Notes: generated by a model from the letters alone, not told the origin. Positions 15,649 through 23,883 are shown, counted from the stretch's first letter. The stretch is 64,000 nucleotides of DNA from Bacteroidales bacterium (GCA_024401355.1 JAKSLF010000001.1:186001-250000); one strand, 5' to 3'. Translations and numbers: made by a program.

Positions 15649-18045
15649 TTACTCTGTTTTTATGTTGTTGATAGGGTTCTCACTGGCTGCTCTGAACGAT
15701 TGCACTAGCACTGTGATCGTTATTACCAATGCTATCGACAATGTCGCCATCGCAAATGCTGCCCAGTTCATCTCTACTGCCATGCCCGACATCGACGCCA
15801 CCATAGGCGCTAGCCACATCGACAACGGTACACTCAATATCACTGCTACCGCAAACTGTATCATCACTATGCGCATCAGCATCACTATCACTTCCGGCGT
15901 GGTCGATCCTAACACTTTGCGCACTGCTATCTCACGCTTGCGGTTTGAGATAAAATAGCTGTTCATTGCTAGCAGACCAAGTATGCTGATGTTGAAGGAC
16001 AGCAAGGTAAATACTTTCAGTACGTCCAGGAATCGGCTGTATTCTCCATACCACCCTCGATGCATGTCACTCAGCAGTCTCGAGTTGAAGTTGTCATGTC
16101 CTGTCACTTCGCCTATTATCCTGCTCATCTTTTCGTTCAGCTTCGACTCTGTTGTCGCTTCTGGGTTATATTTCACTTCGAGGTAGCGTGGCAAGCCATA
16201 TATGTTCAATATCCTGTCCCCCTCCTCATATTCGTCTACTTTGTAGTATATTAGTGGCGATTTCGCATCTCCCGATATCACGCTCTGATACACTATGTCT
16301 GGGTATATCGCTCCAATCCTGTATGTCTTTTCATAGTCACCGCTATGCAATGTGAAGCTGCGTGCATCGTCTGGCAGATGCATCAGTTTGTACAGATACC
16401 TGTTGACGCATACCACTCCATTACCTGGGTCGTCTTTCTCAAATTCTTCACACGGATATATCTCAAGCATGTTAAACATGGCCGAGTCACCCATCAGTAT
16501 GCGTAGCGATACCACTGTCCCGTCTTCTGCATTCATCGTCTGGTTTTCTAGCCACGACATCGGTGTGCTGTAGCCCATGCCGACGCTTTCCACTTCGGGC
16601 AGCGACTTGATGCGGTCACGCACGGTCTTCATCTGTGTCAGCGACTCAAATTGCCCGCTCACTTCTGTTATGTTCTCATACTCATATCCTAGCGGCGTGT
16701 CCATCTTTTCATGCAGGCTGTCCGAGAATACCAGCACCGTCGTCAGCATCACCAGTGTGAATGTCGTCTGCAGCACCATCAGTACATGGCTCCATCGCTG
16801 ACGCACCGTCCTTCTAAAGGTGCCTCTCACGATGTCTATCGGATTATATTTGCTCAGCACTGTCGAAGGCACTATGCCTGCCAATACTCCTATCGCCACA
16901 ATTGCCACTATCGCACCGCCGATATTCCACCACGATATGTCTTTCATGATGTCTATCCTGTAGTTCACCAGTATCGACGCTTTGTCTTCTATTCCTATCG
17001 CCTCTATCAGTCCTACCGCAAAGGCCATACTTGCAAAGACTATGCTCTCTTTTATCAGGCGCCAGAATATCTCGATGCTTTGCGATCCTAGCAGTCGGCG
17101 TGTCGCCATCTCTTTCGAACGGTCACTCGTCAATGCCACACTTAGGTTTACATAGTTGAATATGGCAAATACTAGCGTCAGCAGTCCTATGGCTATGTAG
17201 AGCGCCGTTATCTCACGGCTGCCATGGTTCATGTCACTGCCGCTCAGACTCGCAAGGTTATTTTCATAGTATAGCCTGTTCAGCGGTGTCAGTATGACGT
17301 CTTGGGCTACTCCGTTTTTGTATAGCCAGAAGTATGTCCTGAAGTAGTCCGCCATGTCTTTCTCCCTAGCTTTCAGGTCACTTCCTTCTCGCTCCAGCAG
17401 ATATGTCATCGACGATCCAGCATTGCTCATGCCCTCGTTGTACGCCGACGAGTGGATGTACTTCAGGTTCTCTAGCGGTATCGCACATTCAAATTCACTC
17501 GGTATCGTCGCAAGGTCTAGGTCGTCCATGATGCCACTGATCGTGAACACATGTTTGTCACCAAAGACATCCAGCTCCAGCTGCTGGCCGATGACTTCCT
17601 CGTCGGCATAGTATTTGTCGACAAAGTTGCGCGACACAACGATGTTACCTATGTCGCTCAGCACTGTCGATTTGTCGCCTGTCTGCAGTCCGTAGTCGAA
17701 GAACGTGAAATAGTTCTCGCGCACCAGTAGTACATGGGTCTCTATCTCCATTCCGCCTTTTTTCAGCGTCATGCCATAGCCGTTTATCGCACACCAGTCT
17801 TCCACTTCCGGGAATTTTGCCGCCAGCTGCTCCCCCTCCCTGAAGTTCGACGTCTGGAAGTGCTCATTGCCTACCACGTAGATCCTCTCTCCACGGCTCT
17901 GGAAACTCTCCACCGACGTCTGGCGATAGACAAGGTCACCCAGCAACAGCAGATACGCTATCGACATCGAAAAGCCCGTGAAGGTTATCGCTGTGAACAA
18001 CTTGTGGCTGCTTAGGAATCTCAAGAATGTAACCATAATCGTCAA
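15649..18045 (-). CDS. MacB/FtsX-type ABC transporter permease
   Basis: A 798-residue paralogue of the following permease. First helix ~18-40, MacB_PCD periplasmic domain, FtsX helices (~280-400), second periplasmic region, and final helices (~680-790) preceded by 'NRKREIAVRKVLGSTTPE'. It ends with PINNIKTE, nearly the same tail as its neighbour, indicating an old tandem duplication. The two probably form a heterodimer served by the ATPase encoded upstream. Between this gene and the ATPase gene lies a 7-bp tandem array. Confidence 0.88.
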   Translation of the reverse strand: MTIMVTFLRFLSSHKLFTAITFTGFSMSIAYLLLLGDLVYRQTSVESFQSRGERIYVVGNEHFQTSNFREGEQLAAKFPEVEDWCAINGYGMTLKKGGMEIETHVLLVRENYFTFFDYGLQTGDKSTVLSDIGNIVVSRNFVDKYYADEEVIGQQLELDVFGDKHVFTISGIMDDLDLATIPSEFECAIPLENLKYIHSSAYNEGMSNAGSSMTYLLEREGSDLKAREKDMADYFRTYFWLYKNGVAQDVILTPLNRLYYENNLASLSGSDMNHGSREITALYIAIGLLTLVFAIFNYVNLSVALTSDRSKEMATRRLLGSQSIEIFWRLIKESIVFASMAFAVGLIEAIGIEDKASILVNYRIDIMKDISWWNIGGAIVAIVAIGVLAGIVPSTVLSKYNPIDIVRGTFRRTVRQRWSHVLMVLQTTFTLVMLTTVLVFSDSLHEKMDTPLGYEYENITEVSGQFESLTQMKTVRDRIKSLPEVESVGMGYSTPMSWLENQTMNAEDGTVVSLRILMGDSAMFNMLEIYPCEEFEKDDPGNGVVCVNRYLYKLMHLPDDARSFTLHSGDYEKTYRIGAIYPDIVYQSVISGDAKSPLIYYKVDEYEEGDRILNIYGLPRYLEVKYNPEATTESKLNEKMSRIIGEVTGHDNFNSRLLSDMHRGWYGEYSRFLDVLKVFTLLSFNISILGLLAMNSYFISNRKREIAVRKVLGSTTPEVIVMLMRIVMIQFAVAVILSVPLSMWLAPMVASMSGMAVEMNWAAFAMATLSIALVITITVLVQSFRAASENPINNIKTE

Positions 18046-18053
18046 TTATTAAT

Positions 18054-18109
18054 TCTCCATTATCCATTCTCCATTATCCATTCTCCATTGTCCATTATCC
18101 ATTGTCCAT
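18054..18109. repeat. Tandem array, eight units of 7 bp (TNTCCAT)
   Basis: Units in order: TCTCCAT, TATCCAT, TCTCCAT, TATCCAT, TCTCCAT, TGTCCAT, TATCCAT, TGTCCAT, without gaps, filling the ATPase-permease junction. The 21155-21210 array has the same unit length, the same copy number and a related unit. Confidence 0.85.
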
Positions 18110-18114
18110 TGAAT

Positions 18115-18792
18115 TTAGCACAACGCTAAATTCTCTACTACCTCACCGTCCAGCAGGTTAATGGTCCTGTGGGCGTATGTAGCGTCTCTCTGCGAGTGGG
18201 TCACCATGATGATGGTCGTTCCCTCCTGGTTTAGCTGCGTCAGCAGCTCCATCACTTCCTGCCCGTTCTTCGAGTCGAGGTTACCTGTCGGCTCGTCCGC
18301 CAATATCAGCTTTGGTCTGCTCACCAGTGCTCGCGCTATTGCCACCCTCTGCTGCTGACCACCCGACAACTGCTGCGGAAAGTGCTTCGCCCTGTGCGAA
18401 ATGCTCATCTTTCTCAACATCTCCTCTACGCGCACTTCACGCTCGCTTGCTGGCACTTTCAGATATTTCAGCGGCAACTCCACATTCTCCTCTACGTTCA
18501 GCTCGTCTATCAGATTGAAGCTCTGGAACACAAAGCCTATGTTGCCCTTACGCACCGATGTTCGCTCGCTCTCTTTCAGGTTGCCCACTTCCATGCCGTC
18601 TATCGTGTAGCTGCCTTCTGTCGGATTGTCCAGCAGTCCTAGTATGTTCAGCAAGGTCGACTTGCCACAGCCCGACGGACCCATGATGGCTACAAACTCA
18701 CCATCGTTCACCTCTATGCTCACGTTGTTCAGAGCTACTGTCTCCACCTCTTCTGTGCGGAACACTTTCTTTATGTTTTCAATCTTTATCAT
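18115..18792 (-). CDS. ABC transporter ATP-binding protein (MacB/LolD class)
   Basis: A 225-residue ATPase: Walker A GPSGCGKST (~35-43), Q-loop FVFQSFNL, signature LSGGQQQR (~140-147), Walker B LILADEPTGNLDS and H-loop MVTHSQ. This set, with the 'EPTGNLDS' tail, defines the MacB/LolD/FtsE class that drives FtsX-type permeases. The start is the ATG of MIKIENIKKVF; the upstream in-frame ATG at 18831 would lie at or before the predicted transcription start. It powers the two permeases downstream. Confidence 0.9.
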   Translation of the reverse strand: MIKIENIKKVFRTEEVETVALNNVSIEVNDGEFVAIMGPSGCGKSTLLNILGLLDNPTEGSYTIDGMEVGNLKESERTSVRKGNIGFVFQSFNLIDELNVEENVELPLKYLKVPASEREVRVEEMLRKMSISHRAKHFPQQLSGGQQQRVAIARALVSRPKLILADEPTGNLDSKNGQEVMELLTQLNQEGTTIIMVTHSQRDATYAHRTINLLDGEVVENLALC

Positions 18793-18833
18793 AGTCTTAT
18801 TTTTTTGTTTTTCTCTTTTTTTGTTTGACAATC

Positions 18834-18864
18834 CAAAATTATCTCTTCAACATTTTTTTTCCAA
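18834..18864 (-). promoter_or_regulatory. Promoter of the ATPase-permease part of the export cluster
   Basis: Minus-strand TTG (18862-18864), about 20-bp spacer, TAATTTTG (18834-18841). The 60-bp repeat starts immediately upstream at 18867. Confidence 0.6.
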
Positions 18865-18866
18865 TA

Positions 18867-18926
18867 CTTTTATAGGTCCCAACATCGCTTTGTCCAACAT
18901 TTTTACACCACATTGTCCATTTTTTT
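18867..18926. repeat. 60-bp direct repeat, copy A (upstream element)
   Basis: Sixty bases identical to 22559-22618. It contains spaced copies of a GTCC(C)AAC-like word. It starts 25 bp upstream of the -7 box of the ATPase promoter; copy B starts 26 bp upstream of the -7 box of the tolC-like promoter. The equal placement suggests an activator-binding region. Confidence 0.85.
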
Positions 18927-19013
18927 GACACATGTAATAAATAATGGAGATATTACTTTTCGTAACATCTCCATTTTTATGCTCCTTGAATTGAAACTTA
19001 TCTCAAAAAGACA

Positions 19014-19079
19014 TTAGAATTTAATGTTGTATGTCACAGAAGGCACCCATTGATATACCCAGTTAATAATAGAATTAAT
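19014..19079 (-). pseudogene. Relic of a TonB-dependent receptor C-terminus
   Basis: On the minus strand, out of frame with the preceding gene, the bases encode INSIINWVYQWVPSVTYNIKF and a stop. This resembles the last beta-strand and terminal aromatic of Bacteroidota TonB receptors (the receptor at 28648 ends YLYRWMPSISYCFNL). An in-frame stop lies 18 bp further upstream, so only the tail survives. Confidence 0.4.
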
Positions 19080-19737
19080 TTCTTGACAACAATTCTTCTA
19101 TCTCTATGATACTGATATGAGGTATTGCGCTTTTCGGTTTTTCTGACGATTTTTTTAATGCTGTCGCAATATGGGCAATTACTTCTGTTATGTTCACTTC
19201 TGTGTTCGTGACAAAGCCTTCATTAACCTGTCTGTTGATGTTTTTGTTTATCTCGCGTTTTTGAGCGTCGTCACTATCCAAAATTCCTATGCCACTTCTT
19301 GAAAGTGCAGTCTGTGTCGCCAATTTGACGTTTGAGCTCGCTATTTCATTGTTAATGTCTATTGATATTGGAAGTGTCCTCGACATTACTGATAAATTGA
19401 GCTGGCGTGACTTCACCGTTACTTCTGACAACATAATCGTATCGGGCGACATGAAAACACCGAACAACGTTTGATAATCCAACGTGTCATTCACTGTCAA
19501 TTCTGCTTTCTGATAGCCTATGTGCGAAAACTCAATTGTTTGTCCTACTTCGCATCTTACATTCACTCGCCCCACTTCATCTGCCAGATATACATCCTTT
19601 GATACTGAGACTTTTGCGTATGGCAGAGGGTTCAGACTGACCTTGTCAACTATAATGCCGACCAAAACCCGTTCTTGAGATAAGGACAATATGCAACATA
19701 AGTGCATCGCTATAAATAACAGAATTCTTGTCGTCAT
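19075..19737 (-). CDS. Exported carboxypeptidase-regulatory-like domain protein (possible truncated receptor)
   Basis: A 220-residue protein with a signal peptide (~1-20) and a CarboxypepD_reg-like beta domain at ~22-110 (VGIIVDKVSLNPLPYAKVSV ... FSHIGYQKAEL ... LSEVTVKSR). This is the domain that opens most Bacteroidota TonB receptors. The remaining ~110 residues are helical and unassigned. No plug or barrel follows, but a TonB-receptor tail relic lies directly downstream in another frame. It could thus be a decayed receptor that kept its N-terminus, or an independent small protein. It sits between the adaptor and ATPase genes of the exporter. Confidence 0.6.
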   Translation of the reverse strand: MTTRILLFIAMHLCCILSLSQERVLVGIIVDKVSLNPLPYAKVSVSKDVYLADEVGRVNVRCEVGQTIEFSHIGYQKAELTVNDTLDYQTLFGVFMSPDTIMLSEVTVKSRQLNLSVMSRTLPISIDINNEIASSNVKLATQTALSRSGIGILDSDDAQKREINKNINRQVNEGFVTNTEVNITEVIAHIATALKKSSEKPKSAIPHISIIEIEELLSRN

Positions 19738-19802
19738 ATCTTTGCATTTTGATTTTTTCTGTAAGTTCTGTTTCTTGAAGTCTTAATTTAAGATTTGACA
19801 TT

Positions 19803-19847
19803 GAGCACATCCGACAGTTTTTCCAGGACAATCGATGTGCTCTTTTT
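19803..19847 (+). terminator. Hairpin with T-run between adaptor and regulatory-domain genes
   Basis: GAGCACAT (19803-19810) pairs with ATGTGCTC (19835-19842), followed by TTTTT on the plus strand. The neighbouring genes are on the minus strand, where the hairpin lacks a U-run, so its role there is uncertain. Confidence 0.35.
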
Positions 19848-19904
19848 GTGCGAAATTAAGGTCTTTATTTTAATTTTACAAGAATTTTGTCATAAAAACA
19901 TGTC

Positions 19905-21155
19905 TTATTTCATCACCAGCACCTCATTCTCCTTGAACGCCTCATAGCCGCTCGTGATGACTCTTTCGCCTGGTGTCAGTCCTTCCGTCACTTCATAGTA
20001 TTGCGGATTCTGTCTTCCTATCTTTATCTCTCTCCTATACGCTCGCTTCCCATCTCCATCCATCACAAAGATCCAGTTCCCACCTGTCGTCTGGAAGAAC
20101 GCACCTCGTGGTATCAACACGGCCTCCTCCGGCTGACCTAGCTCCAGGTTGATGTAGTATGTCTGACCACTGCGTATGTTCTCCGGCTTCTCTGACACAA
20201 ATACAAAGTCCGTCCTGAATTTGCCGTTCCTCACTTCCGGATACACTTTCCTCACCTGCATCTCGTATGTTACTTCGCCTCTCACAAACGATGCACTCAG
20301 ACCCTGACGCACTCTGTCTATGTAATGCTCGTCTATGTTCGCCTCCACTTTATAGCTGCTCAAGTCGTTTATCTGGCCTATCTTCTGACCTGGAGTGATG
20401 CTCTGACCCAATACCACATCCAGCAAGCCCAGCTCACCGTCTATCGTACTCCTCACCTCCAGCTTGTTCTTTCTGTCTCTCACTAGCAACACGTTCTTCC
20501 TCATGTTCGCCAGGTTCTCCTCCATCTGGTCCATCTGCACCGACCTGTAGATGCTGTCCTGCTCCAGTCTCCTCCCTATCAGACCATGCTTCTTCATCGC
20601 CAGCTCATAGTCCTCTTTGCTCTGCAGATATACCTCCTTGCTGATCAGCTTCTCCTCATACAGCCTCTCATTCTGCTTGTATGTCCTCTGCTTCCTCTGC
20701 GTGTCTATGTCTAGGCTCACTTTCTCCGTCTCGTTGTTCAGCTTGTCCTGCTGCATCGCCACCTGCGTGTTGCGCAGCAGATTCTGCTTCTCGGCCAGCT
20801 CCGCTTCCGCATTCAATATCTGCAAGTCAAGGTTGCTGTTGCTCAGTCTCACTATCACGTCTCCCTTCTTCACCGTCGCTCCCTCTTCTACTACCTTCTC
20901 CATCACTATTCCTCCCTCCTCTGGCGATATCTGTACCACCTGTATCGGCACTACCTGACCATTCACTCTCACGTAGTCTTTAAACTCATTCCGAGTCACC
21001 GTGCTTATGGTTAGCGCATTCTCTTCCACCTGCATCGTAGCCGCATGATTGCCAAACAACATCCAACCAACGAAAGCCACCAAAACACCACCACATACAA
21101 TATAAGGTATATGCTTCCTCCGCAAACCCTTCTTCTTCTCAATCTGTATATCCAT
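19905..21155 (-). CDS. Efflux periplasmic adaptor (HlyD/MacA-type membrane fusion protein)
   Basis: A 416-residue adaptor. A short cytoplasmic tail and one membrane helix (~18-38) lead to barrel-sandwich hybrid halves ('IVMEKVVEEGATVKKGDVIVRL' ... 'IDGELGLLDVVLGQSITPGQKIG'), a long alpha-helical coiled-coil hairpin between them (~100-215), a beta-barrel and a membrane-proximal domain ending 'GLTPGERVITSGYEAFKENE'. It should bridge the FtsX permeases to the TolC-like protein. I start it at the ATG of MDIQIEKKK. The coding start abuts the 21155-21210 7-bp array. Confidence 0.9.
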   Translation of the reverse strand: MDIQIEKKKGLRRKHIPYIVCGGVLVAFVGWMLFGNHAATMQVEENALTISTVTRNEFKDYVRVNGQVVPIQVVQISPEEGGIVMEKVVEEGATVKKGDVIVRLSNSNLDLQILNAEAELAEKQNLLRNTQVAMQQDKLNNETEKVSLDIDTQRKQRTYKQNERLYEEKLISKEVYLQSKEDYELAMKKHGLIGRRLEQDSIYRSVQMDQMEENLANMRKNVLLVRDRKNKLEVRSTIDGELGLLDVVLGQSITPGQKIGQINDLSSYKVEANIDEHYIDRVRQGLSASFVRGEVTYEMQVRKVYPEVRNGKFRTDFVFVSEKPENIRSGQTYYINLELGQPEEAVLIPRGAFFQTTGGNWIFVMDGDGKRAYRREIKIGRQNPQYYEVTEGLTPGERVITSGYEAFKENEVLVMK

Positions 21156-21210
21156 ATCAATTATCAATTATCAATTATCAATTATCAATTCTCAATTATC
21201 AATTCTCAAT
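21155..21210. repeat. Tandem array, eight units of 7 bp (TATCAAT/TCTCAAT)
   Basis: Units in order: TATCAAT five times, then TCTCAAT, TATCAAT, TCTCAAT, no gaps. It spans the whole junction from the stop codon of the tolC-like gene to the start codon of the adaptor gene. Confidence 0.85.
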
Positions 21211-22477
21211 TGTACATCCTCCAAACCCTGTTCTTCACCGCCAGCATCAGCCTGCTCTGCAGATGTGTCGCTCTGCTCTGCAGCAGTACCGCCGCCGACT
21301 GCTGCACTTCTATTGGCGACGCCAGACCCTCCTCATACTGCCTCCTCACCATCTCATACGCTATGCTGTCTGCCGCCACCTTCTTCTCCATCTGCACCGC
21401 CTGTCTCTCATATCCCTCAGCATCAGCCTCCGCCTGCATTCTCAGCTGGTTCAGCTCCACCTGCTTCGCCTCATATCTCTCCCTCGCTATCTTATAGTTG
21501 TTCTTCGCCTTCTTTACATTCGCCACATTCGACAGCCTGCTGAATATCGGTATGTTCAGCGACGCACCCACATACTCTCCCTTGTTGTCTTTCAATTGCC
21601 TGCCCAGCGATGGAGCACTCTCACCCATCGTCCTGTAATATGAAGTGTTTATCCCAGCATTCACCGACAGCTGAGGCATGAATTCCGCTTTCGCCGCCGC
21701 ATAGCTCCGGCGCGACGCCTCCATCTCATGATATGCCTCTTCTAGCTCACTGTTGCTCCCCGTCGCCTCGTCTTTCTCTCTCGTCCCGACTTCCACTATC
21801 TCGTCCTCTATCTCTAGCTCACCCTCATAGTTCATCTCGCTCTTCAGCCTTATCATCGCTACCCTTAGCATGTTCTCCTGTCTCACCATCTCACACTCGT
21901 CACCTGCCAGCTGAGCCTCCATCTGCGCCACGTCGGCCATGCTCTTCTGACCTATCTCCTCCATCAGCCTCGTCCTCTTCATCATCATCTCACTCTCCTC
22001 GCGCTTCGCCTTCGTCATCTCCACCGTCCCTTTGTAATATAGCACGTCCACATAACTCTGAAACACCGCCAGCTCAGTCTTCTTCTTCTCTGTCTCCAGC
22101 GCATTCTTCCCCATCAGTATGCTCGCCTTCTCCGCCTGCAGCATGTGCACGCGCCTCAAACCGTCAAATATCGGCAGCGACGCATATAGCTCCTCTCCAT
22201 TGTTAAACGTGTTCACATTCGTATATGTGTTCGTCTCCGGGTCTATCGCACGGCCAAAGTTATACTGCGCTCCCACGTTTATGCCCACACTTGGCATGAA
22301 CGATCCTAACACCGCCAACTTGTCTGCCTTGTGGTTATCCAGCATCAATTCGCGCTGGCGCACTCCGTGATTATGCTCCACAGCATAACGCATGCACTCC
22401 TCTACGCTCATCCTCGTCTGACCACTCACCGCTATCACCGATGCTACTGCTGTCAATATTACTATTACTCTTTTCAT
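21206..22477 (-). CDS. TolC-like outer membrane efflux protein
   Basis: A 423-residue outer-membrane factor of the TolC/OprM family. It has a signal peptide (MKRVIVILTAVASVIAVSG), the conserved opening 'MSVEECMRYAVEHNHGVRQREL', and two long coiled-coil helical repeats with the usual 'VQ.LQ' and 'A..Y.A..EFMPQLSVNAG' halves. The frame continues 27 codons upstream, but that part covers the promoter; the ATG at 22477 begins the signal peptide. First gene of the export cluster, with a promoter and large repeat arrays upstream. The stop codon lies in the 7-bp array before the adaptor gene. Confidence 0.9.
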   Translation of the reverse strand: MKRVIVILTAVASVIAVSGQTRMSVEECMRYAVEHNHGVRQRELMLDNHKADKLAVLGSFMPSVGINVGAQYNFGRAIDPETNTYTNVNTFNNGEELYASLPIFDGLRRVHMLQAEKASILMGKNALETEKKKTELAVFQSYVDVLYYKGTVEMTKAKREESEMMMKRTRLMEEIGQKSMADVAQMEAQLAGDECEMVRQENMLRVAMIRLKSEMNYEGELEIEDEIVEVGTREKDEATGSNSELEEAYHEMEASRRSYAAAKAEFMPQLSVNAGINTSYYRTMGESAPSLGRQLKDNKGEYVGASLNIPIFSRLSNVANVKKAKNNYKIARERYEAKQVELNQLRMQAEADAEGYERQAVQMEKKVAADSIAYEMVRRQYEEGLASPIEVQQSAAVLLQSRATHLQSRLMLAVKNRVWRMYN

Positions 22478-22524
22478 CTCATTCCATTTTTTTCTCGCCG
22501 GTCGCATCATCGCTTCCGACATCG

Positions 22525-22532
22525 CAAATCTA
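22525..22532 (-). promoter_or_regulatory. Promoter -7 box of the export cluster
   Basis: TAGATTTG on the minus strand, 47 bp before the tolC-like start. At the -33 position there is only TGTGT rather than TTTG, which would fit dependence on an activator bound at the 60-bp element just upstream. Confidence 0.5.
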
Positions 22533-22558
22533 TCACCTCCTTTCCGATTATACACCAT

Positions 22559-22618
22559 CTTTTATAGGTCCCAACATCGCTTTGTCCAACATTTTTACAC
22601 CACATTGTCCATTTTTTT
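22559..22618. repeat. 60-bp direct repeat, copy B (upstream element)
   Basis: Identical to 18867-18926. It contains TGTCCAAC at 22583-22590 and TGTCCAT at 22606-22612. Recombination between the two copies would remove the tolC-like, adaptor and regulatory-domain genes (3692 bp). Confidence 0.85.
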
Positions 22619-22692
22619 TACACCTTCTTTGGCCAGTTCTTTTTCGCCATCTCTGTCATCGTATATGAACGCACTCGCTGATGGGCATACTT

Positions 22693-22832
22693 TATCGAAC
22701 CTTCACCATCAAAATGTCGAACATTCGCCGTTACTTTATCGAACCTTCACCTTCAAAATGTCGAACATTCGCCATTACTTTATCGAACCTTCACCATTAA
22801 AATGTCGAACATTCGCCGTTACTTTATCGAAC
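22693..22832. repeat. Seven sites phased at exactly 22 bp (3.5 copies of a 44-bp unit)
   Basis: TATCGAAC at 22693, 22737, 22781 and 22825 alternates with TGTCGAAC at 22715, 22759 and 22803, every step 22 bp. The TGTCGAAC sites are centred in the palindrome AATGTCGAACATT. The array lies in the divergent intergenic region between the tolC-like gene and the first DUF4249 gene. Confidence 0.9.
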
Positions 22833-22901
22833 CTTCGACCTTACCTTATTATTAAGGTGTCTATCCCCTTTAGAATTATTTTGCGAATTTTCTGTACTTT
22901 T

Positions 22902-22932
22902 TTTGCAGATAAATGATTTGTTATTAACTTTG
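22902..22932 (+). promoter_or_regulatory. Consensus promoter of the DUF4249 block (copy 1 of a duplicated ~60-bp segment)
   Basis: TTTG (22902-22905), 19-bp spacer, TAACTTTG (22925-22932). The surrounding segment 22883-22941 recurs at 24857-24916 with one substitution and one extra T. Confidence 0.8.
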
Positions 22933-22992
22933 TCATCGGAATAAATGTCAACCCATACAACCTATTGTCGTTTACATCAAATTCCCAATTCA

Positions 22993-23883
22993 ATGAAATA
23001 CCTTGTTTATTCGATATTGACAGTTACACTCCTCATCCTCTCCAGTTGCGTTGAAGAGTTTGATATTATGGTTGACAATCGGTATGAAATGATTGTCATT
23101 GATGCCATGGTGACAGACCTAGATACCGTTCAGACTGTATATATATGTCGCGAACGTGAAAAACTCGATTATGACATAAAATATCCACCAATAGAAGGTG
23201 TTTCTATCCATATTGAGGATGACAATGGATGGAACGGCGAATTTAAGGATATAAGTGAAGATAGAGGACGAAATCGTGGACGTATATTCGCTATTAAGGG
23301 ACATCAGTTCGAGCCAGGCCGAACTTACACTATTACCGTTCTTGTTGGTGACCGTGAGTTCAAAGCCACTGAAACTATGATTCCTCTGCCTGATATCAGA
23401 GGTCTTAAGTTCTATTCTAAAGAAACCAAAGATAATGATGGATGTAGATATCAGCCGATAATATATTTTAAGGATAATCAACCTAATGTCGACAATTACT
23501 ATCTGTTTTCTCGACGGTTTGATGTTATCAGGAGTGAAGAAGCAACTCGTTATGCTCCTTTGCAAAGGCTCAGCGATGTCGGTTTCCGAGATAATCTTGA
23601 TGGCATTGCTTTGTCTGTAGGTTATGGAGCTGAACCGCAATTTACTTTTGATTTGCAGATGGATTCATACTATTATTTTACGTTTATGACCATCAGTAAA
23701 TCCAATTACAATTATTATGGTGTGATGGAAGATAATATTAACAACGATGGTGGCATCTATAAACCTACGCCGACATCGCCTGTGACTAACTTCATCGGCG
23801 AAAATGTTCAGGGTCAGTTCATAGCCGCTTCACGGTTGAATATACATGGGCAAGTTACTCTTGATAATATCATTGACAGATGA
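22993..23883 (+). CDS. DUF4249-family lipoprotein (paralogue 1)
   Basis: A 296-residue lipoprotein with a lipobox near the N-terminus (LLILSSC, Cys at ~19), followed by the DUF4249 hallmark 'VEEFDI', 'VIDAMVTDLDTVQTVYICRERE' and a mainly beta fold. I start at MKYLVYSILTV; the frame opens 16 codons earlier without a signal sequence. The family is known from Bacteroidota next to TonB-receptor genes and has no established function; surface-exposed lipoprotein is likely. It overlaps the next gene by 4 bp. Confidence 0.82.
   Translation: MKYLVYSILTVTLLILSSCVEEFDIMVDNRYEMIVIDAMVTDLDTVQTVYICREREKLDYDIKYPPIEGVSIHIEDDNGWNGEFKDISEDRGRNRGRIFAIKGHQFEPGRTYTITVLVGDREFKATETMIPLPDIRGLKFYSKETKDNDGCRYQPIIYFKDNQPNVDNYYLFSRRFDVIRSEEATRYAPLQRLSDVGFRDNLDGIALSVGYGAEPQFTFDLQMDSYYYFTFMTISKSNYNYYGVMEDNINNDGGIYKPTPTSPVTNFIGENVQGQFIAASRLNIHGQVTLDNIIDR

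Noticed and set aside
18867-18926. Insertion-sequence ends or attachment sites
   Set aside because: The two copies are direct, with no transposase or integrase between them and no target duplications visible; conserved placement before promoters fits a regulatory element better.
22693-22832. CRISPR array
   Set aside because: Periodic repeats are present, but the intervening bases are themselves repeated, there are no unique spacers and no cas genes.
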